This document shows positions 1-9,492 of a DNA stretch of 64,000 nucleotides, piece by piece; position 1 is the first letter of the stretch, and every line of letters starts with the position of its first letter. The stretch is from Bradyrhizobium sp. AZCC 1721. Its GTDB lineage: Bacteria > Pseudomonadota > Alphaproteobacteria > Rhizobiales > Xanthobacteraceae. Below the pieces are notes generated by a model that saw only the letters and a list, made by a program, of their open reading frames with translations, did not search any database and was not told where the DNA came from. The DNA lies in the NCBI RefSeq assembly GCF_036924715.1, contig NZ_JAZHSB010000001.1:3153001-3217000 (forward strand), read 5' to 3'. The position numbers and the translations under genes are program-made.

Positions 1-803
<803 letters not shown>

Positions 804-810
804 TTCTCCT

Positions 811-909
811 CCGTCATTCCGGGATGGTCCGAAGGACCAGACCCGGAGTCTCGAGATTCTCAGGTGCGCAATTGCGCACCATAGTTCGCTTCGCGCCCCG
901 GAATGACGG
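811..909. repeat. Family A intergenic repeat, copy 1
   Basis: A 99-base element bounded by an inverted pair: CCGTCATTCCGGG at the left and CCCCGGAATGACGG at the right. It contains an inner palindrome GGTGCGCAATTGCGCACC and a TCTCGAGATTCT block. An inverted copy with the same internal blocks lies at 7526-7650. It looks like a non-autonomous palindromic repeat of the sort common between Bradyrhizobium genes; no coding function is visible. Confidence 0.75.
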
Positions 910-937
910 CGTTTGGAACGGGAGCGCCACTCTCCAC

Positions 938-1015
938 CGTCATTGCGAGCGCAGCGAAGCAATCCATTTCACAGCTTGCGGAGCTGTGGATTGCTTCGCT
1001 ACGCTCGCAATGACG
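938..1015. repeat. Family B intergenic repeat, copy 1
   Basis: A 78-base imperfect palindrome. The left arm CGTCATTGCGAGCG pairs with the right arm CGCTCGCAATGACG, and an inner pair, GAAGCAATCCA and TGGATTGCTTC, closes on a short loop. A second copy is at 7066-7150. It could form a long hairpin in RNA downstream of guaB and may act as a terminator or mRNA stabiliser, which is inference. Confidence 0.75.
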
Positions 1016-1044
1016 AACAACAATAACATTTGGAGGAAACCGTC

Positions 1045-2068
1045 ATGTCCCAAGCCAAACGCATCGTTCTCGCCTCGCGCCCCGTCGGCGAACCAAAGCC
1101 CTCCGACTTCCGCCTTGAGGATTGCCCCATCCCCACGCCGGGCGCTGGCGAGGTGCTCCTTCGCACCATCTGGCTGTCGCTCGATCCCTACATGCGCGGG
1201 CGCATGAGTGACGGGCCGTCCTATGCCCAGCCGGTGCCGATCGGCGGCGTGATGGAAGCAGGCACCGTCAGCGAAGTGATCGCCTCGAACAATCCCGGCT
1301 TCGCCAAGGGCGACATCGTGCTCTCGCGCGCCGGCTGGCAGACGCATGCGGTCTCCGACGGCAAGGGTCTTGCAAAAATCGATCCGAAAATCGCGCCGAT
1401 CTCGACCGCGGTCGGCGTGCTCGGCATGCCCGGCATGACGGCGTATACGGGCCTGCTCGACATCGGCAAGCCGCAGGCAGGCGAAACCGTCGTCGTCGCC
1501 GGCCGCTTCCGGCGCGGTCGGCTCGGCGGTCGGCCAGATCGCGAAGATCAAGGGCGCCCGCGCGGTCGGCATTGCCGGCGGCAAGGACAAATGCGCTTAC
1601 GTCAAGAATGAACTCGGCTTCGACGATTGCCTCGATCACCGCGACCCTGATCTCGCGGCCAAGCTGAAGGATGCTTGCCCAAAAGGCATCGACGTCTATT
1701 TCGAAAATGTCGGCGGCGCGGTGTTCGAAGCGGTGTTCCCGCTGCTCAATGCGTTTGCGCGCATTCCGGTCTGCGGCCTGATCGCACATTACAACGACAC
1801 GCAGGCGGTGGCGCCGAAATGGGCGCCGTCCCTGATGCGCGCGGTATTGACCAAGCGCCTGACCATCCGCGGTTTCATCGTCAGCGATTTCGCCGCGCGC
1901 CACGGCGACTTCCTGCGCGACATGTCGGGGTGGGTGCGCGAGGGCAAAGTCAAGCACAAGGAGTTCGTCACCGAAGGGCTCGAGAGCGCGCCGACTGCGT
2001 TCATGGGCCTTCTGAAGGGCGCCAATTTCGGTAAGCAGTTGGTGCGCGTCGGGCCGGACAAGATTTGA
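1045..2068 (+). pseudogene. NADP-dependent medium-chain oxidoreductase (curcumin/alkenal reductase type), frameshifted
   Basis: A zinc-independent MDR-family reductase of the CurA/YncB type, expected to reduce alpha,beta-unsaturated ketones with NADPH. The start is ATG 1045 with TGGAGGAA 10 bases upstream. Frame 1 encodes the N-terminal GroES-like half (LDPYMRGRM, GMPGMTAYTGLLDIG) to about base 1500. The dinucleotide-binding half (SGAVGSAVGQIAKIKG, FENVGGAVFEAV, KHKEFVTEGLESAP) continues in frame 2 to TGA 2066-2068. A single extra base in GCCGGCCGC (about 1500-1506), exactly at the glycine-rich nucleotide loop, breaks the frame. Joined, the product would be about 340 residues, the normal family length. 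Both halves are well conserved, so this is either a very recent mutation or a sequencing error. Confidence 0.85.
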
Positions 2069-2184
2069 AGCCGGCGCGCCTGAGTTCTGGGAACCCTCAG
2101 GAACAAGCTCACGCCTACTTGAGGCGGGCGGCGGAACGTCCCTTCGCAACTGTCGTTGGCCCTGACATCTGATGGAGAAGCCAA

Positions 2185-2451
2185 ATGACGAACTTCAAGA
2201 AACTATCGCTCGGCCTGGTTGCCGCCACGATGCTGGCCACTCCTGCGATGGCTCAAGTGGTCTATCAGGAGCCCGGCGTGACAGGCTATAGCTATCCGAA
2301 CTCAGCCTACGTCACAGGAGGCTATGGCGTCAGGACCACCACGCCCCCGGGGTACTACTACGGTAACCGGTTTCACCCGGCCCCACGCGTGGGCGCATTT
2401 GCGTCACAGCCCTGGACCGATGGCTCCTACTACATTGAGCGGGAGTACTGA
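2185..2451 (+). CDS. Small exported Tyr/Gly-rich hypothetical protein
   Basis: An 88-residue protein that starts with a clear Sec signal peptide: a basic MTNFKK start, a hydrophobic core LSLGLVAATMLA, and a likely cleavage after ATPAMA. The mature part is about 64 residues, rich in Tyr, Gly and Pro, with no Cys and no recognised domain. ATG 2185 has GGAGAAG about 10 bases upstream. Small secreted proteins of this composition are common in Bradyrhizobium and have no assigned role; a periplasmic or surface location is the only thing the sequence supports. It converges with the metallophosphoesterase gene, with only 3 bases between stops. Confidence 0.7.
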   Translation: MTNFKKLSLGLVAATMLATPAMAQVVYQEPGVTGYSYPNSAYVTGGYGVRTTTPPGYYYGNRFHPAPRVGAFASQPWTDGSYYIEREY

Positions 2452-2454
2452 GGT

Positions 2455-3288
2455 CTAGGGGTTCCTGCCGATCAGTGAATCCAGATCGACATCGGTTTGC
2501 TCCGGCGCCTTGATGTGCCGGACTTCAAGGGCGTCGGGCTGGAAGCGATACTCTACCAGCCCGACTTCCTTGATGCCGATGACCGGCTGAATTCGTTCGG
2601 GAAGAATGAAGCCTGTCGACGGCGCCCAGACGTGGCGCGTGTGACGATAGGTGAAGTCGCGACGCTGATGGACGTGCCCTGAGGCGACCAGCCGCAGATC
2701 GACCTTCGAAAACATTTCGATCAAGCTTCTGCGCCGCGGTTGCGGCACATAGCGGATAGCCGTGTCGAGAGTCTCGGGGTCGTCAGGTGCGTTCAAAAAC
2801 AGCGGCTTGTGCAGGAACAGCGCGATCGGCTTGCCGTTCACACGCCCGAGTTCTGAAGCCAGCCAGCCGAACTGCTCCGCCTCGCTCTCGATCCCGGTAT
2901 TCATGATCAGCGAGTTCAATCCGATGAAGCACCAGCCGGCCGCATCGAAGCGCCAGCGGTCTTCGCCGATCACGGAAAGATAGTTCTGCCGTTCGTTTTC
3001 TGTCGCCAGATCCTTCGGCGCAGGGGCGACTTCCGTCGGGTTGTCGCCGACGTCGTGATTGCCCGGCAAATGCCGGCACGGCACCGGCAGCAAGTCATGC
3101 AATTCGCTGGCAAATTGGAGATCGTCTCGGCTGGTTGGCGCATCGAAGGCCAAATCGCCGGTGTTGACGACGAGGTCCGGCCGGGTCGCATCGATGTGCT
3201 CGCTGACGCGGTGAAAATTGTCGGTGAGTTTTTGCAGACGGCGGGCGAGGTGGGTATCGGAAATTTGCGTCAGGCGAAATTCGGACAT
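2455..3288 (-). CDS. Metallophosphoesterase (cyclic-nucleotide phosphodiesterase-like)
   Basis: A 277-residue calcineurin-like phosphoesterase. The five metal-binding blocks are all readable in order: ISDTHL near residue 10, NTGDLA near 44, GNHDVG near 76, an HKP block near 160, and SGHVHQ near 205. The spacing fits the class III phosphodiesterase (CpdA/GpdQ) group, whose members hydrolyse cAMP or glycerophosphodiesters with a two-metal centre. No signal peptide is seen, so it is probably cytosolic. The actual substrate cannot be read from the sequence. Upstream on the same strand is an alpha/beta hydrolase gene about 76 bases away, so they may or may not be co-transcribed. Confidence 0.88.
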   Translation of the reverse strand: MSEFRLTQISDTHLARRLQKLTDNFHRVSEHIDATRPDLVVNTGDLAFDAPTSRDDLQFASELHDLLPVPCRHLPGNHDVGDNPTEVAPAPKDLATENERQNYLSVIGEDRWRFDAAGWCFIGLNSLIMNTGIESEAEQFGWLASELGRVNGKPIALFLHKPLFLNAPDDPETLDTAIRYVPQPRRRSLIEMFSKVDLRLVASGHVHQRRDFTYRHTRHVWAPSTGFILPERIQPVIGIKEVGLVEYRFQPDALEVRHIKAPEQTDVDLDSLIGRNP

Positions 3289-3364
3289 GCAGTATTCCTT
3301 TTAGCCCGATCCTAGCCGGACCTGACGTCGGAAGGATGACGATTTTTCGGGATGGCAACGATGC

Positions 3365-4333
3365 TCACCCCAACGTCCTTCGCCAGAACGCGAGCATATC
3401 CGCCTTGAACAGTTCGGCGTCTCCGTCGCGGCTTCCGATCTTCGCGCCCTTGTGGCCATAGCCGGCCTTCAGCGCATAGATCATCAGGTCGCGGTCGGTG
3501 AGCTTGCTCTCCGCGACGCCCTGAAGCGGATGGATGAAGGCGCCGTCATTGGCGATATAGGCCGTCGGCGCGGCGGGGGAGACGGATGCTTCAGCGACGT
3601 TCTCGATCCCGGTGCCGCGGTCAAAACTGTGCTGCGCGCCGCCGATCAGCCGCATCGTCGCCTTGCCGCCGGAGAGGCGGATGGCCTGGCAATGGCCCTG
3701 CACCTGCATCGGCGAGCACCATTCATCGGCATCGCCCATGATGACGCGGATTTCGGTTTCGTCGACGGACGGATCGAGGAACTGATGACCGCTCCAGGGA
3801 TAGGCGGCGAGCACGCTTCGAAAACCGGCGCCGGCGCCGACCACCGCGTCGGCAAAGCGACGCGTCGCTGCCGTCAGCACGGCCGAGCCGCCGCGGCTGT
3901 GGCCCTGCGCGCCGATCCGGGATGCGTCGATCTCCGGATGGGCTGACAGCACCATCCAGGCCGCCAGCACGTCATAGGCGCTGGCGGCAAAGGAGAATTG
4001 GGTCTGGTTGGCGACCGTCGAGGTCACGTTGCGCGCGCCGAAACTGTCGAGGACAAACGCTGCAAAGCCGTCGCCGACCACCGTTTCGGCGTGCGCCAGG
4101 TGCGAGGGCGCAACGCCGAGGCTGCCCGGCACCACCATCACCAGCGGAAGTTTTCCGTTACGTTTGCGCGTATCCGAGGCCGGCAGGAACAGCTTGCCGT
4201 CGACCACAAGTCTGGGCAGCTCGGCTGCATTGCTGATGACGTGGAAGTAATTGACCGGATTGGCGGTGAGAATATCGATATTCTGTCCCTTGGCGCCGCC
4301 AGCGAAGACAATTTCCTGATCGCGAAATCGCAA
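3365..4333 (-). CDS. Alpha/beta hydrolase, dienelactone-hydrolase-like
   Basis: A 322-residue cytosolic serine hydrolase. The nucleophile elbow is GHSRGG near residue 145. An Asp in VIMGDADEW near 195 and a His in GGAQHSFDR near 235 are the likely acid and base of the triad. The oxyanion region is VMVVPGSLG near 68. The fold and motif order fit the dienelactone hydrolase/prolyl oligopeptidase-like group, which acts on esters and lactones; the true substrate is unknown. The FGARN segment after the second strand resembles a second member of the same superfamily in this window (39506-40357, FSTRGIKN), suggesting related families. Confidence 0.8.
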   Translation of the reverse strand: MRFRDQEIVFAGGAKGQNIDILTANPVNYFHVISNAAELPRLVVDGKLFLPASDTRKRNGKLPLVMVVPGSLGVAPSHLAHAETVVGDGFAAFVLDSFGARNVTSTVANQTQFSFAASAYDVLAAWMVLSAHPEIDASRIGAQGHSRGGSAVLTAATRRFADAVVGAGAGFRSVLAAYPWSGHQFLDPSVDETEIRVIMGDADEWCSPMQVQGHCQAIRLSGGKATMRLIGGAQHSFDRGTGIENVAEASVSPAAPTAYIANDGAFIHPLQGVAESKLTDRDLMIYALKAGYGHKGAKIGSRDGDAELFKADMLAFWRRTLG

Positions 4334-4453
4334 AGTTGCACTCCTCCCGCGGCCGCTCTTTTTTGGCGACCGTCAGGGATACAGTAGAGCGCTGGTTGTT
4401 GACGTCAAAGTAAATGTGCCCAGCGGTCCGCCATCTGCATATCTCAACGGGCG

Positions 4454-5146
4454 TCACAGCACGCGGTAGCGGATCGCGAAGGCGTCGTGAATCTCTGATG
4501 TCACCGTGTCGCCATTGGCGGGGACGATGCCGTCGGCCAGATGCCACGGCCCGAACTGCTCCGAATGCGAGGGGCTTGCCGGCAGCCGCAGGCGGAACGT
4601 GCTTTGGGCCCGGCCGGGCAGATTTAGCACCATCATGCGCTCGGTGGTGCGGTAATCCAGCGTCACGGTCCCGCGCAGGATGCTGCGGCCGTCGGGCGCG
4701 GAGGCCAGCGCGCCCTCGACCTTCGCCAGTTTCTGGTTCCGGTCAGTGAGCAGCTCGATCTGGATGTCTGCGGCGGTCGTCAACGTCGCCTTCGGCAGGC
4801 GGATTTCAAATTCCACCGCGGGCTTTGCCGGATTGAGGCCGAGATAGGCCTGCGCCGCGTGCCTGATGTCCGAGATCGCGAAGGCGAGCAAGACCAGCCC
4901 CGCGCAAGCGGCAAGCCCGTGTTTGAGCAGATCGTGGCGGCTGCGGTGGCCGCTGTGGAAATAGACGGAGAGCATGATCGCGACCGCCAGCGCCGCGGCG
5001 ATACCGGCCAAGGCCGACATGACGATGCCAAGGCCGCCGTCGGGGCCGTCGCTGAATCCGACGGCCCGGAGCAGGGAGGTCACGGAATCGCCGGGCAACT
5101 CGGCGGCGCGGCCGGCGCCGGTCAGGATTGGGGAGGTGATGTTCAT
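4454..5146 (-). CDS. Hypothetical protein with two membrane segments
   Basis: A 230-residue protein of unknown function. Two hydrophobic helices (IVMSALAGIAAALAVAIML near residues 41-60, and HGLAACAGLVLLAFAI near 76-92) are followed by about 130 soluble residues with beta-rich, immunoglobulin-like spacing (VEFEIRLPKATL, RTTERMMVLNL, STFRLRLPAS). The topology suggests an inner-membrane anchor with an extracytoplasmic or cytoplasmic beta-sandwich. No catalytic motif is visible. I do not recognise the family. Confidence 0.65.
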   Translation of the reverse strand: MNITSPILTGAGRAAELPGDSVTSLLRAVGFSDGPDGGLGIVMSALAGIAAALAVAIMLSVYFHSGHRSRHDLLKHGLAACAGLVLLAFAISDIRHAAQAYLGLNPAKPAVEFEIRLPKATLTTAADIQIELLTDRNQKLAKVEGALASAPDGRSILRGTVTLDYRTTERMMVLNLPGRAQSTFRLRLPASPSHSEQFGPWHLADGIVPANGDTVTSEIHDAFAIRYRVL

Positions 5147-5322
5147 CGCCTGCTCGCGGATTGCTTCAAGGTCGGTTCGAGACCAGAACCATCGGAATTC
5201 TCGATAGTTGGTCGTCTGGGCTCTCTTTGTGGTTCAAGCGAGCCCGGTTAAGTGGATTTGTCAGGTGAGCGGCGTCTCGTTATTGCTTTAAGGACCTCAG
5301 GCAGGCTTCGGGGGAGATTCTC

Positions 5323-5745
5323 ATGTCGGTTCAAATGGTTTTGCTGCCGGTCTTCGTTCTGATCGGGCTCACATTCTTCCTGATGCTCTGGATGGTGACG
5401 GCCCGCACCAAGGCGGTGAAGGCCCGCGAAACCAGCCTGAAGGACATCGCGGCAGGCCAGCCGAAATATCCGGCCCGCGTCGCCCAGATCGGCAATTGCT
5501 TCTCAAATCAGTTCGAAGTACCCCTGCTGTTCTACCTCCTGATCGCGCTGGCGCTGCCGCTGCGCCGGGCCGATCTCTTCATCGTGCTGATGTCCTGGGT
5601 GTTCGTGGTGACACGATTTGCCCATGCCGGCATTTTCGTCACCTCGAACAACATCCAGCAGCGCAGCCTGGCGTGGTTTGCCGGCGCGCTGGTGCTGCTC
5701 GTGATGTGGATCTATTTCGCGCTGAAGCTTCTGCTTCTGATCTAG
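5323..5745 (+). CDS. MAPEG family membrane protein
   Basis: A 140-residue integral membrane protein with four predicted helices: near residues 6-26, 63-80, 84-100 and 115-135. The NQFEVPLLFYLL segment after the first cytoplasmic loop is the hallmark of the MAPEG superfamily, whose eukaryotic members are glutathione transferases and leukotriene synthases. Bacterial MAPEG proteins of this length are mostly of unknown substrate. ATG 5323 follows GGGGGAGATTCTC. Its stop is 11 bases before the rRNA methyltransferase start, so the two are probably co-transcribed. Confidence 0.85.
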   Translation: MSVQMVLLPVFVLIGLTFFLMLWMVTARTKAVKARETSLKDIAAGQPKYPARVAQIGNCFSNQFEVPLLFYLLIALALPLRRADLFIVLMSWVFVVTRFAHAGIFVTSNNIQQRSLAWFAGALVLLVMWIYFALKLLLLI

Positions 5746-5755
5746 AAAGCCCTGA

Positions 5756-7054
5756 ATGACCCCCGCTGCCCGCCTTTCCGCCGCCATCGAACTGATCGAC
5801 ACCATCGACGCGCAGCGCGTTCCCGCGGCAAAGGCGCTGAAGGAGTGGGGCACCGCGCATCGCTATGCCGGCTCGGGCGATCGCGCGGCGATTTCGGGCC
5901 TGATCTGGGACGTGTTGCGGCAGCGGGCATCGAGCGCCTGGCTGATGGACGCCGACACGCCGCGGGCGCGCGTGCTCGGCATGCTGAAGCTCGAGCGCAA
6001 GCTCGATGTGGAGGCGATATCGGCTCTCTGCGACGGCGGGCGCTTTGCGCCGGAACCACTGACCGAGGCCGAACGATCAGCGCTCACGTCGCGGACCCTC
6101 GACGACGCGCCGCCGCACATCGCCGGCGACTATCCGGAATGGCTGGATGCGCATCTGGCCGCCGTGTTCGGCGACGACCGCGTGGCGGAGGCAACCGCAA
6201 TGGCGAGCCGCGCGCCGCTCGATCTGCGCGTCAATACGCTCAAAGCCAAGCGCGAAAAAGTGCTGGCCTCGCTCGGCCATCTCGGAGCTACGCCGACGCC
6301 GTGGTCGCCGATCGGCCTCCGCATCGAACTCGGCGCCGACGCCCGCAATCCCGGCATTCATGCCGAAGAGGATTTCATCAAGGGCGCGATCGAGGTGCAG
6401 GACGAGGGCTCGCAGCTTGCGGCGCTGTTCACCGCTGCCAAGCCCGGCGAGCAGGTGATCGATCTCTGCGCCGGCGCCGGCGGCAAGACGCTGGCGCTGG
6501 CCGCGATGATGCAAGGCAAGGGGCGATTGATCGCAACCGACCGCGACAAGCGCCAGCTCGCCCCGATCTACGAGCGCCTCTCACGCGCCGGCGTTCACAA
6601 CGCCGAGATTCGCGCGCCGAAGGGCGACACTGATCCATTGGCCGACATCAAGGCATCCGCCGATCTCGTGCTGATCGACGCGCCCTGCACCGGCACCGGA
6701 ACCTGGCGCCGCAATCCCGACGCCAAATGGCGGATGCGCCCCGGCGCGCTGGAGGTTCGCTTGAAGGACCAGGCCGAAGTGCTTGATCGCGCAAGCCGCC
6801 TGGTCAAGCCCGGCGGCCGGATCGCCTATGTCACCTGCTCGGTGCTGCCAAGCGAAAACGGCGAACAAGTCCGCGCCTTCGTGGCACGTCATCCCGAGTT
6901 TTCGATTCAGCCACCGAACGAGACAGCGAGCGTGCTGTGGGACAGAGCGGAAGATTTTGAGAAGGCTGCGCTACGATCGCCGGAGGGATGGCTGATGACG
7001 CCGCGAAGGATAGGCACGGATGGATTTTTCGTCTCGGTGCTGAAGAAGGCGTGA
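5756..7054 (+). CDS. rsmB: RsmB/NOP-family RNA m5C methyltransferase
   Basis: A 432-residue SAM-dependent methyltransferase that forms 5-methylcytosine in RNA; in enteric bacteria RsmB acts on C967 of 16S rRNA. An N-terminal NusB-like helical region (about residues 1-140) precedes the Rossmann methyltransferase domain. The SAM loop is DLCAGAGGKTLALA near residue 240. The two catalytic cysteines are in IDAPCTGTGTWRRNPD near 310 and YVTCSVLPSENG near 360. Length matches RsmB. It lies 11 bases behind the MAPEG gene. The exact target base is inferred from the family, not shown. Confidence 0.9.
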   Translation: MTPAARLSAAIELIDTIDAQRVPAAKALKEWGTAHRYAGSGDRAAISGLIWDVLRQRASSAWLMDADTPRARVLGMLKLERKLDVEAISALCDGGRFAPEPLTEAERSALTSRTLDDAPPHIAGDYPEWLDAHLAAVFGDDRVAEATAMASRAPLDLRVNTLKAKREKVLASLGHLGATPTPWSPIGLRIELGADARNPGIHAEEDFIKGAIEVQDEGSQLAALFTAAKPGEQVIDLCAGAGGKTLALAAMMQGKGRLIATDRDKRQLAPIYERLSRAGVHNAEIRAPKGDTDPLADIKASADLVLIDAPCTGTGTWRRNPDAKWRMRPGALEVRLKDQAEVLDRASRLVKPGGRIAYVTCSVLPSENGEQVRAFVARHPEFSIQPPNETASVLWDRAEDFEKAALRSPEGWLMTPRRIGTDGFFVSVLKKA

Positions 7055-7065
7055 CGCTCTTTCCG

Positions 7066-7150
7066 CGTCATTGCGAGCGAAAGCTAAGCAATCCATAGCG
7101 CGGCGTAAAGAAGGATGGATTGCTTCGTCGCTTCGCTCCTCGCAATGACG
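7066..7150. repeat. Family B intergenic repeat, copy 2
   Basis: Matches the element at 938-1015: CGTCATTGCGAGCG at the left, an inner GCAATCCA and TGGATTGC pair, and CTCGCAATGACG at the right. It sits between the rsmB stop and the converging cupin gene, where it may serve as a bidirectional terminator. Confidence 0.75.
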
Positions 7151-7162
7151 GGGGAGAGATCT

Positions 7163-7495
7163 TCAATCCACAATGAACAGCTTCGCGCCCGTCTTCGTCG
7201 ACGAGCGATGAGCGGCGTCGCCGAAATCCGACACTTGGTAGCTCATGCCCGCGCGAAGCTTGAACGTCCGCCCGTCGCGCAGTTCGGTATCGAGCTCGCC
7301 TTCCAGCACGTAGAGCACGTGCCCGCGGTCGCACCAGTGATCGGCGAAATAGCCCGGTGAATACTCGACCATCCGCACGCGGAGATCACCGATGTTGAGC
7401 GTGCGCCACAGCGCTTCGCCTGAAACGCCCGGATGCGTGGTCGCGGCGACCTGACTCCAGTCAGTGACGGTGAAGGGCAGGGTGGGAATTTTCAT
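7163..7495 (-). CDS. Cupin-domain protein (DHCW motif)
   Basis: A 110-residue single-domain cupin. I place the start at ATG 7495 (MKIPTLPFTV) because AGGA lies about 9 bases upstream, while upstream in-frame sequence belongs to the repeat zone. The first cupin motif is FADHWCDRGHVLYVLEGEL, containing the D-H-x-C-x-x-G-H pattern of the DHCW cupin family. The second is AGMSYQVSDFGDAAHRS. These residues would bind one metal. Function is unknown; such proteins are small cytosolic binding or enzyme modules. It converges with rsmB and is separated from guaA by a repeat. Confidence 0.8.
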   Translation of the reverse strand: MKIPTLPFTVTDWSQVAATTHPGVSGEALWRTLNIGDLRVRMVEYSPGYFADHWCDRGHVLYVLEGELDTELRDGRTFKLRAGMSYQVSDFGDAAHRSSTKTGAKLFIVD

Positions 7496-7525
7496 GGGGG
7501 AAGTCCTGCGATCGTTCATAAGAGG

Positions 7526-7650
7526 CCCCGTCATTCCGGGGCGATGCGAAGCATCGAACTATGGTGCGCAATTGCGCATCTGAGAATCTCGAGGTTCCAC
7601 AATGTGCAATTGTACATTGGGGTTCGCGCTTTGCGCGCCCCGGAACGATA
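7526..7650. repeat. Family A intergenic repeat, copy 2 (inverted)
   Basis: An inverted copy of the 811-909 element with a longer centre. It starts with CCCCGTCATTCCGGGG, carries GAACTATGGTGCGCAATTGCGCA and GAGAATCTCGAGG in the order expected for the reverse complement of copy 1, and ends in CCCCGGAACGATA. An additional palindromic stretch around 7600-7618 is inserted in the second half. Confidence 0.75.
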
Positions 7651-7684
7651 GCGCGTCAATACGGACTCCCGGCAACCGACGCAG

Positions 7685-7709
7685 ATTAGGTCAATAATAC
7701 TTACCTAAT
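7685..7709. promoter_or_regulatory. Palindrome upstream of guaA
   Basis: ATTAGGT (7685-7691) and ACCTAAT (7703-7709) form a perfect 7-base inverted repeat with an 11-base spacer in an AT-rich pocket about 85 bases before the guaA start. This could be an operator or part of the guaA promoter region; I recognise no known consensus. Confidence 0.35.
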
Positions 7710-7794
7710 ATCGATTTGTCCATGCCCGAGAAAGAATGTGGGTCAGCCCGTTGCCGCGGTTGCGAGGCCGCGCCCCGTCGCGTAATTCCTGTCC

Positions 7795-9390
7795 ATGACA
7801 GCAGCACAGAAAGCCCGCGAGTCGACGCCCTCGGTGGCCTCGGCGCATGACAAGATTCTGATTGTCGACTTCGGCAGTCAGGTGACGCAACTGATCGCCC
7901 GCCGGGTGCGCGAGGAGGGCGTCTATTCCGAAATCGTGCCGTTCCAGAAGGCCGAATTAGCCTTCAAGGAGATGAAGCCGAAGGCTGTGATCCTCTCCGG
8001 CGGGCCGGAGTCAGTGCACGAAAAAGGCTCGCCGCGCGCGCCGCAACTGATCTTCGATTCCGGCGTCCCCGTGCTCGGCATCTGCTACGGCCAGATGACG
8101 CTCGCCGCCCAGCTCGGCGGCGAGGTCGAGGGCGGCCACCACCGCGAATTCGGCCGCGCCGATGTCGAGGTGAAGACGGCGAGCAGATTGTTCGACGACA
8201 CCTGGTCGATGGGCGAACGCCATCCGGTGTGGATGAGCCATGGCGACCGCATTACCAAAATGCCGCCGGGCTTTACGGTGGCCGCCGTCTCGCCGAACGC
8301 GCCGTTCGCGGTGATCCAGGACGAGAAGCGCAAATATTACGGCCTGATGTTCCACCCTGAAGTGGTGCATACGCCTGATGGCGCCAAGCTGCTGCGCAAT
8401 TTCGTCCGCAAGGTCGCAGGATTCACCGGCGACTGGACCATGCGCGCCTTCCGCGAGGAAGCGATCGAGAAAATCCGCGCCCAGGTCGGCAAGGGCAGGG
8501 TGATCTGCGGCCTGTCCGGCGGGGTCGATTCCGCGGTCGCCGCGGTGCTGATCCACGAGGCGATCGGCGACCAGCTCACCTGCGTGTTCGTTGACCACGG
8601 CCTGCTGCGGCTGAACGAAGCCGAAACGGTCGTCGACCTGTTCCGCCATCACTACAATATCCCGCTGGTGCACGTTGATGCTTCAAAGCTTTTCCTCGGC
8701 GAGCTCAAAGGCGTCGGTGATCCCGAGGCGAAGCGCAAGACGATCGGCCGCCTGTTCATCGACGTGTTCGAGCAGGAAGCCAAGAAAATCGGCGGCGCCG
8801 AATTTCTGGCGCAGGGCACGCTCTATCCCGACGTGATCGAAAGCGTCTCCTTCACCGGCGGCCCTTCGGTGACCATCAAGTCGCACCACAATGTCGGCGG
8901 CTTGCCTGATCGCATGAACATGAAGCTGGTCGAGCCGTTGCGCGAACTGTTCAAGGACGAAGTCCGCGTCTTGGGCCGTGAACTCGGCCTGCCCGAAATC
9001 TTCGTCGGCCGGCATCCATTCCCGGGCCCCGGCCTCGCGATCCGCTGTCCCGGCGACATCACGAAAGAAAAGCTCGACATCCTCCGCAACGCCGACGCCG
9101 TCTACATCGACCAGATCCGCAAAGCCGGCCTCTACGACAAGATCTGGCAAGCCTTTGCCGTGCTGTTGCCGGTGAAAACGGTCGGTGTGATGGGCGATGG
9201 CCGCACCTACGAATATGTCGTGGGCTTACGCGCGGTGACCTCCACCGACGGCATGACCGCGGACTTCTATCCCTTCGACATGAGCTTCCTCGGCGCCACC
9301 GCGACGCGGATCATCAACGAGGTGAAGGGGGTGAATAGGGTGGTGTATGACGTGACGAGCAAGCCGCCGGGGACGATTGAGTGGGAGTGA
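7795..9390 (+). CDS. guaA: GMP synthase (glutamine-hydrolysing)
   Basis: Aminates XMP to GMP using ATP and glutamine, the last step of guanine nucleotide synthesis. The 531-residue protein has the class I glutamine amidotransferase domain first: nucleophile Cys97 in LGICYGQM, with the His-Glu pair in MFHPEVVHT near residue 185. The ATP pyrophosphatase domain follows with [11 protein letters not shown] near 239. The C-terminal dimerisation domain ends in the conserved [11 protein letters not shown] 7795 fits the normal length with a short N-terminal extension. The 3' end of guaA is a known integration target for genomic islands, and a second, decayed copy of it occurs at 21353-21409. Confidence 0.98.
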   Translation: MTAAQKARESTPSVASAHDKILIVDFGSQVTQLIARRVREEGVYSEIVPFQKAELAFKEMKPKAVILSGGPESVHEKGSPRAPQLIFDSGVPVLGICYGQMTLAAQLGGEVEGGHHREFGRADVEVKTASRLFDDTWSMGERHPVWMSHGDRITKMPPGFTVAAVSPNAPFAVIQDEKRKYYGLMFHPEVVHTPDGAKLLRNFVRKVAGFTGDWTMRAFREEAIEKIRAQVGKGRVICGLSGGVDSAVAAVLIHEAIGDQLTCVFVDHGLLRLNEAETVVDLFRHHYNIPLVHVDASKLFLGELKGVGDPEAKRKTIGRLFIDVFEQEAKKIGGAEFLAQGTLYPDVIESVSFTGGPSVTIKSHHNVGGLPDRMNMKLVEPLRELFKDEVRVLGRELGLPEIFVGRHPFPGPGLAIRCPGDITKEKLDILRNADAVYIDQIRKAGLYDKIWQAFAVLLPVKTVGVMGDGRTYEYVVGLRAVTSTDGMTADFYPFDMSFLGATATRIINEVKGVNRVVYDVTSKPPGTIEWE

Positions 9391-9492
9391 GGATTGATAG
9401 TCGGTCGCGGTGGCGAGCTTCTGTTAATACTACTTCGCTCAAAGATTCATCGAGCGCCAAGCTAATGCGGACTTATGTAGATCAGCTTGGTC

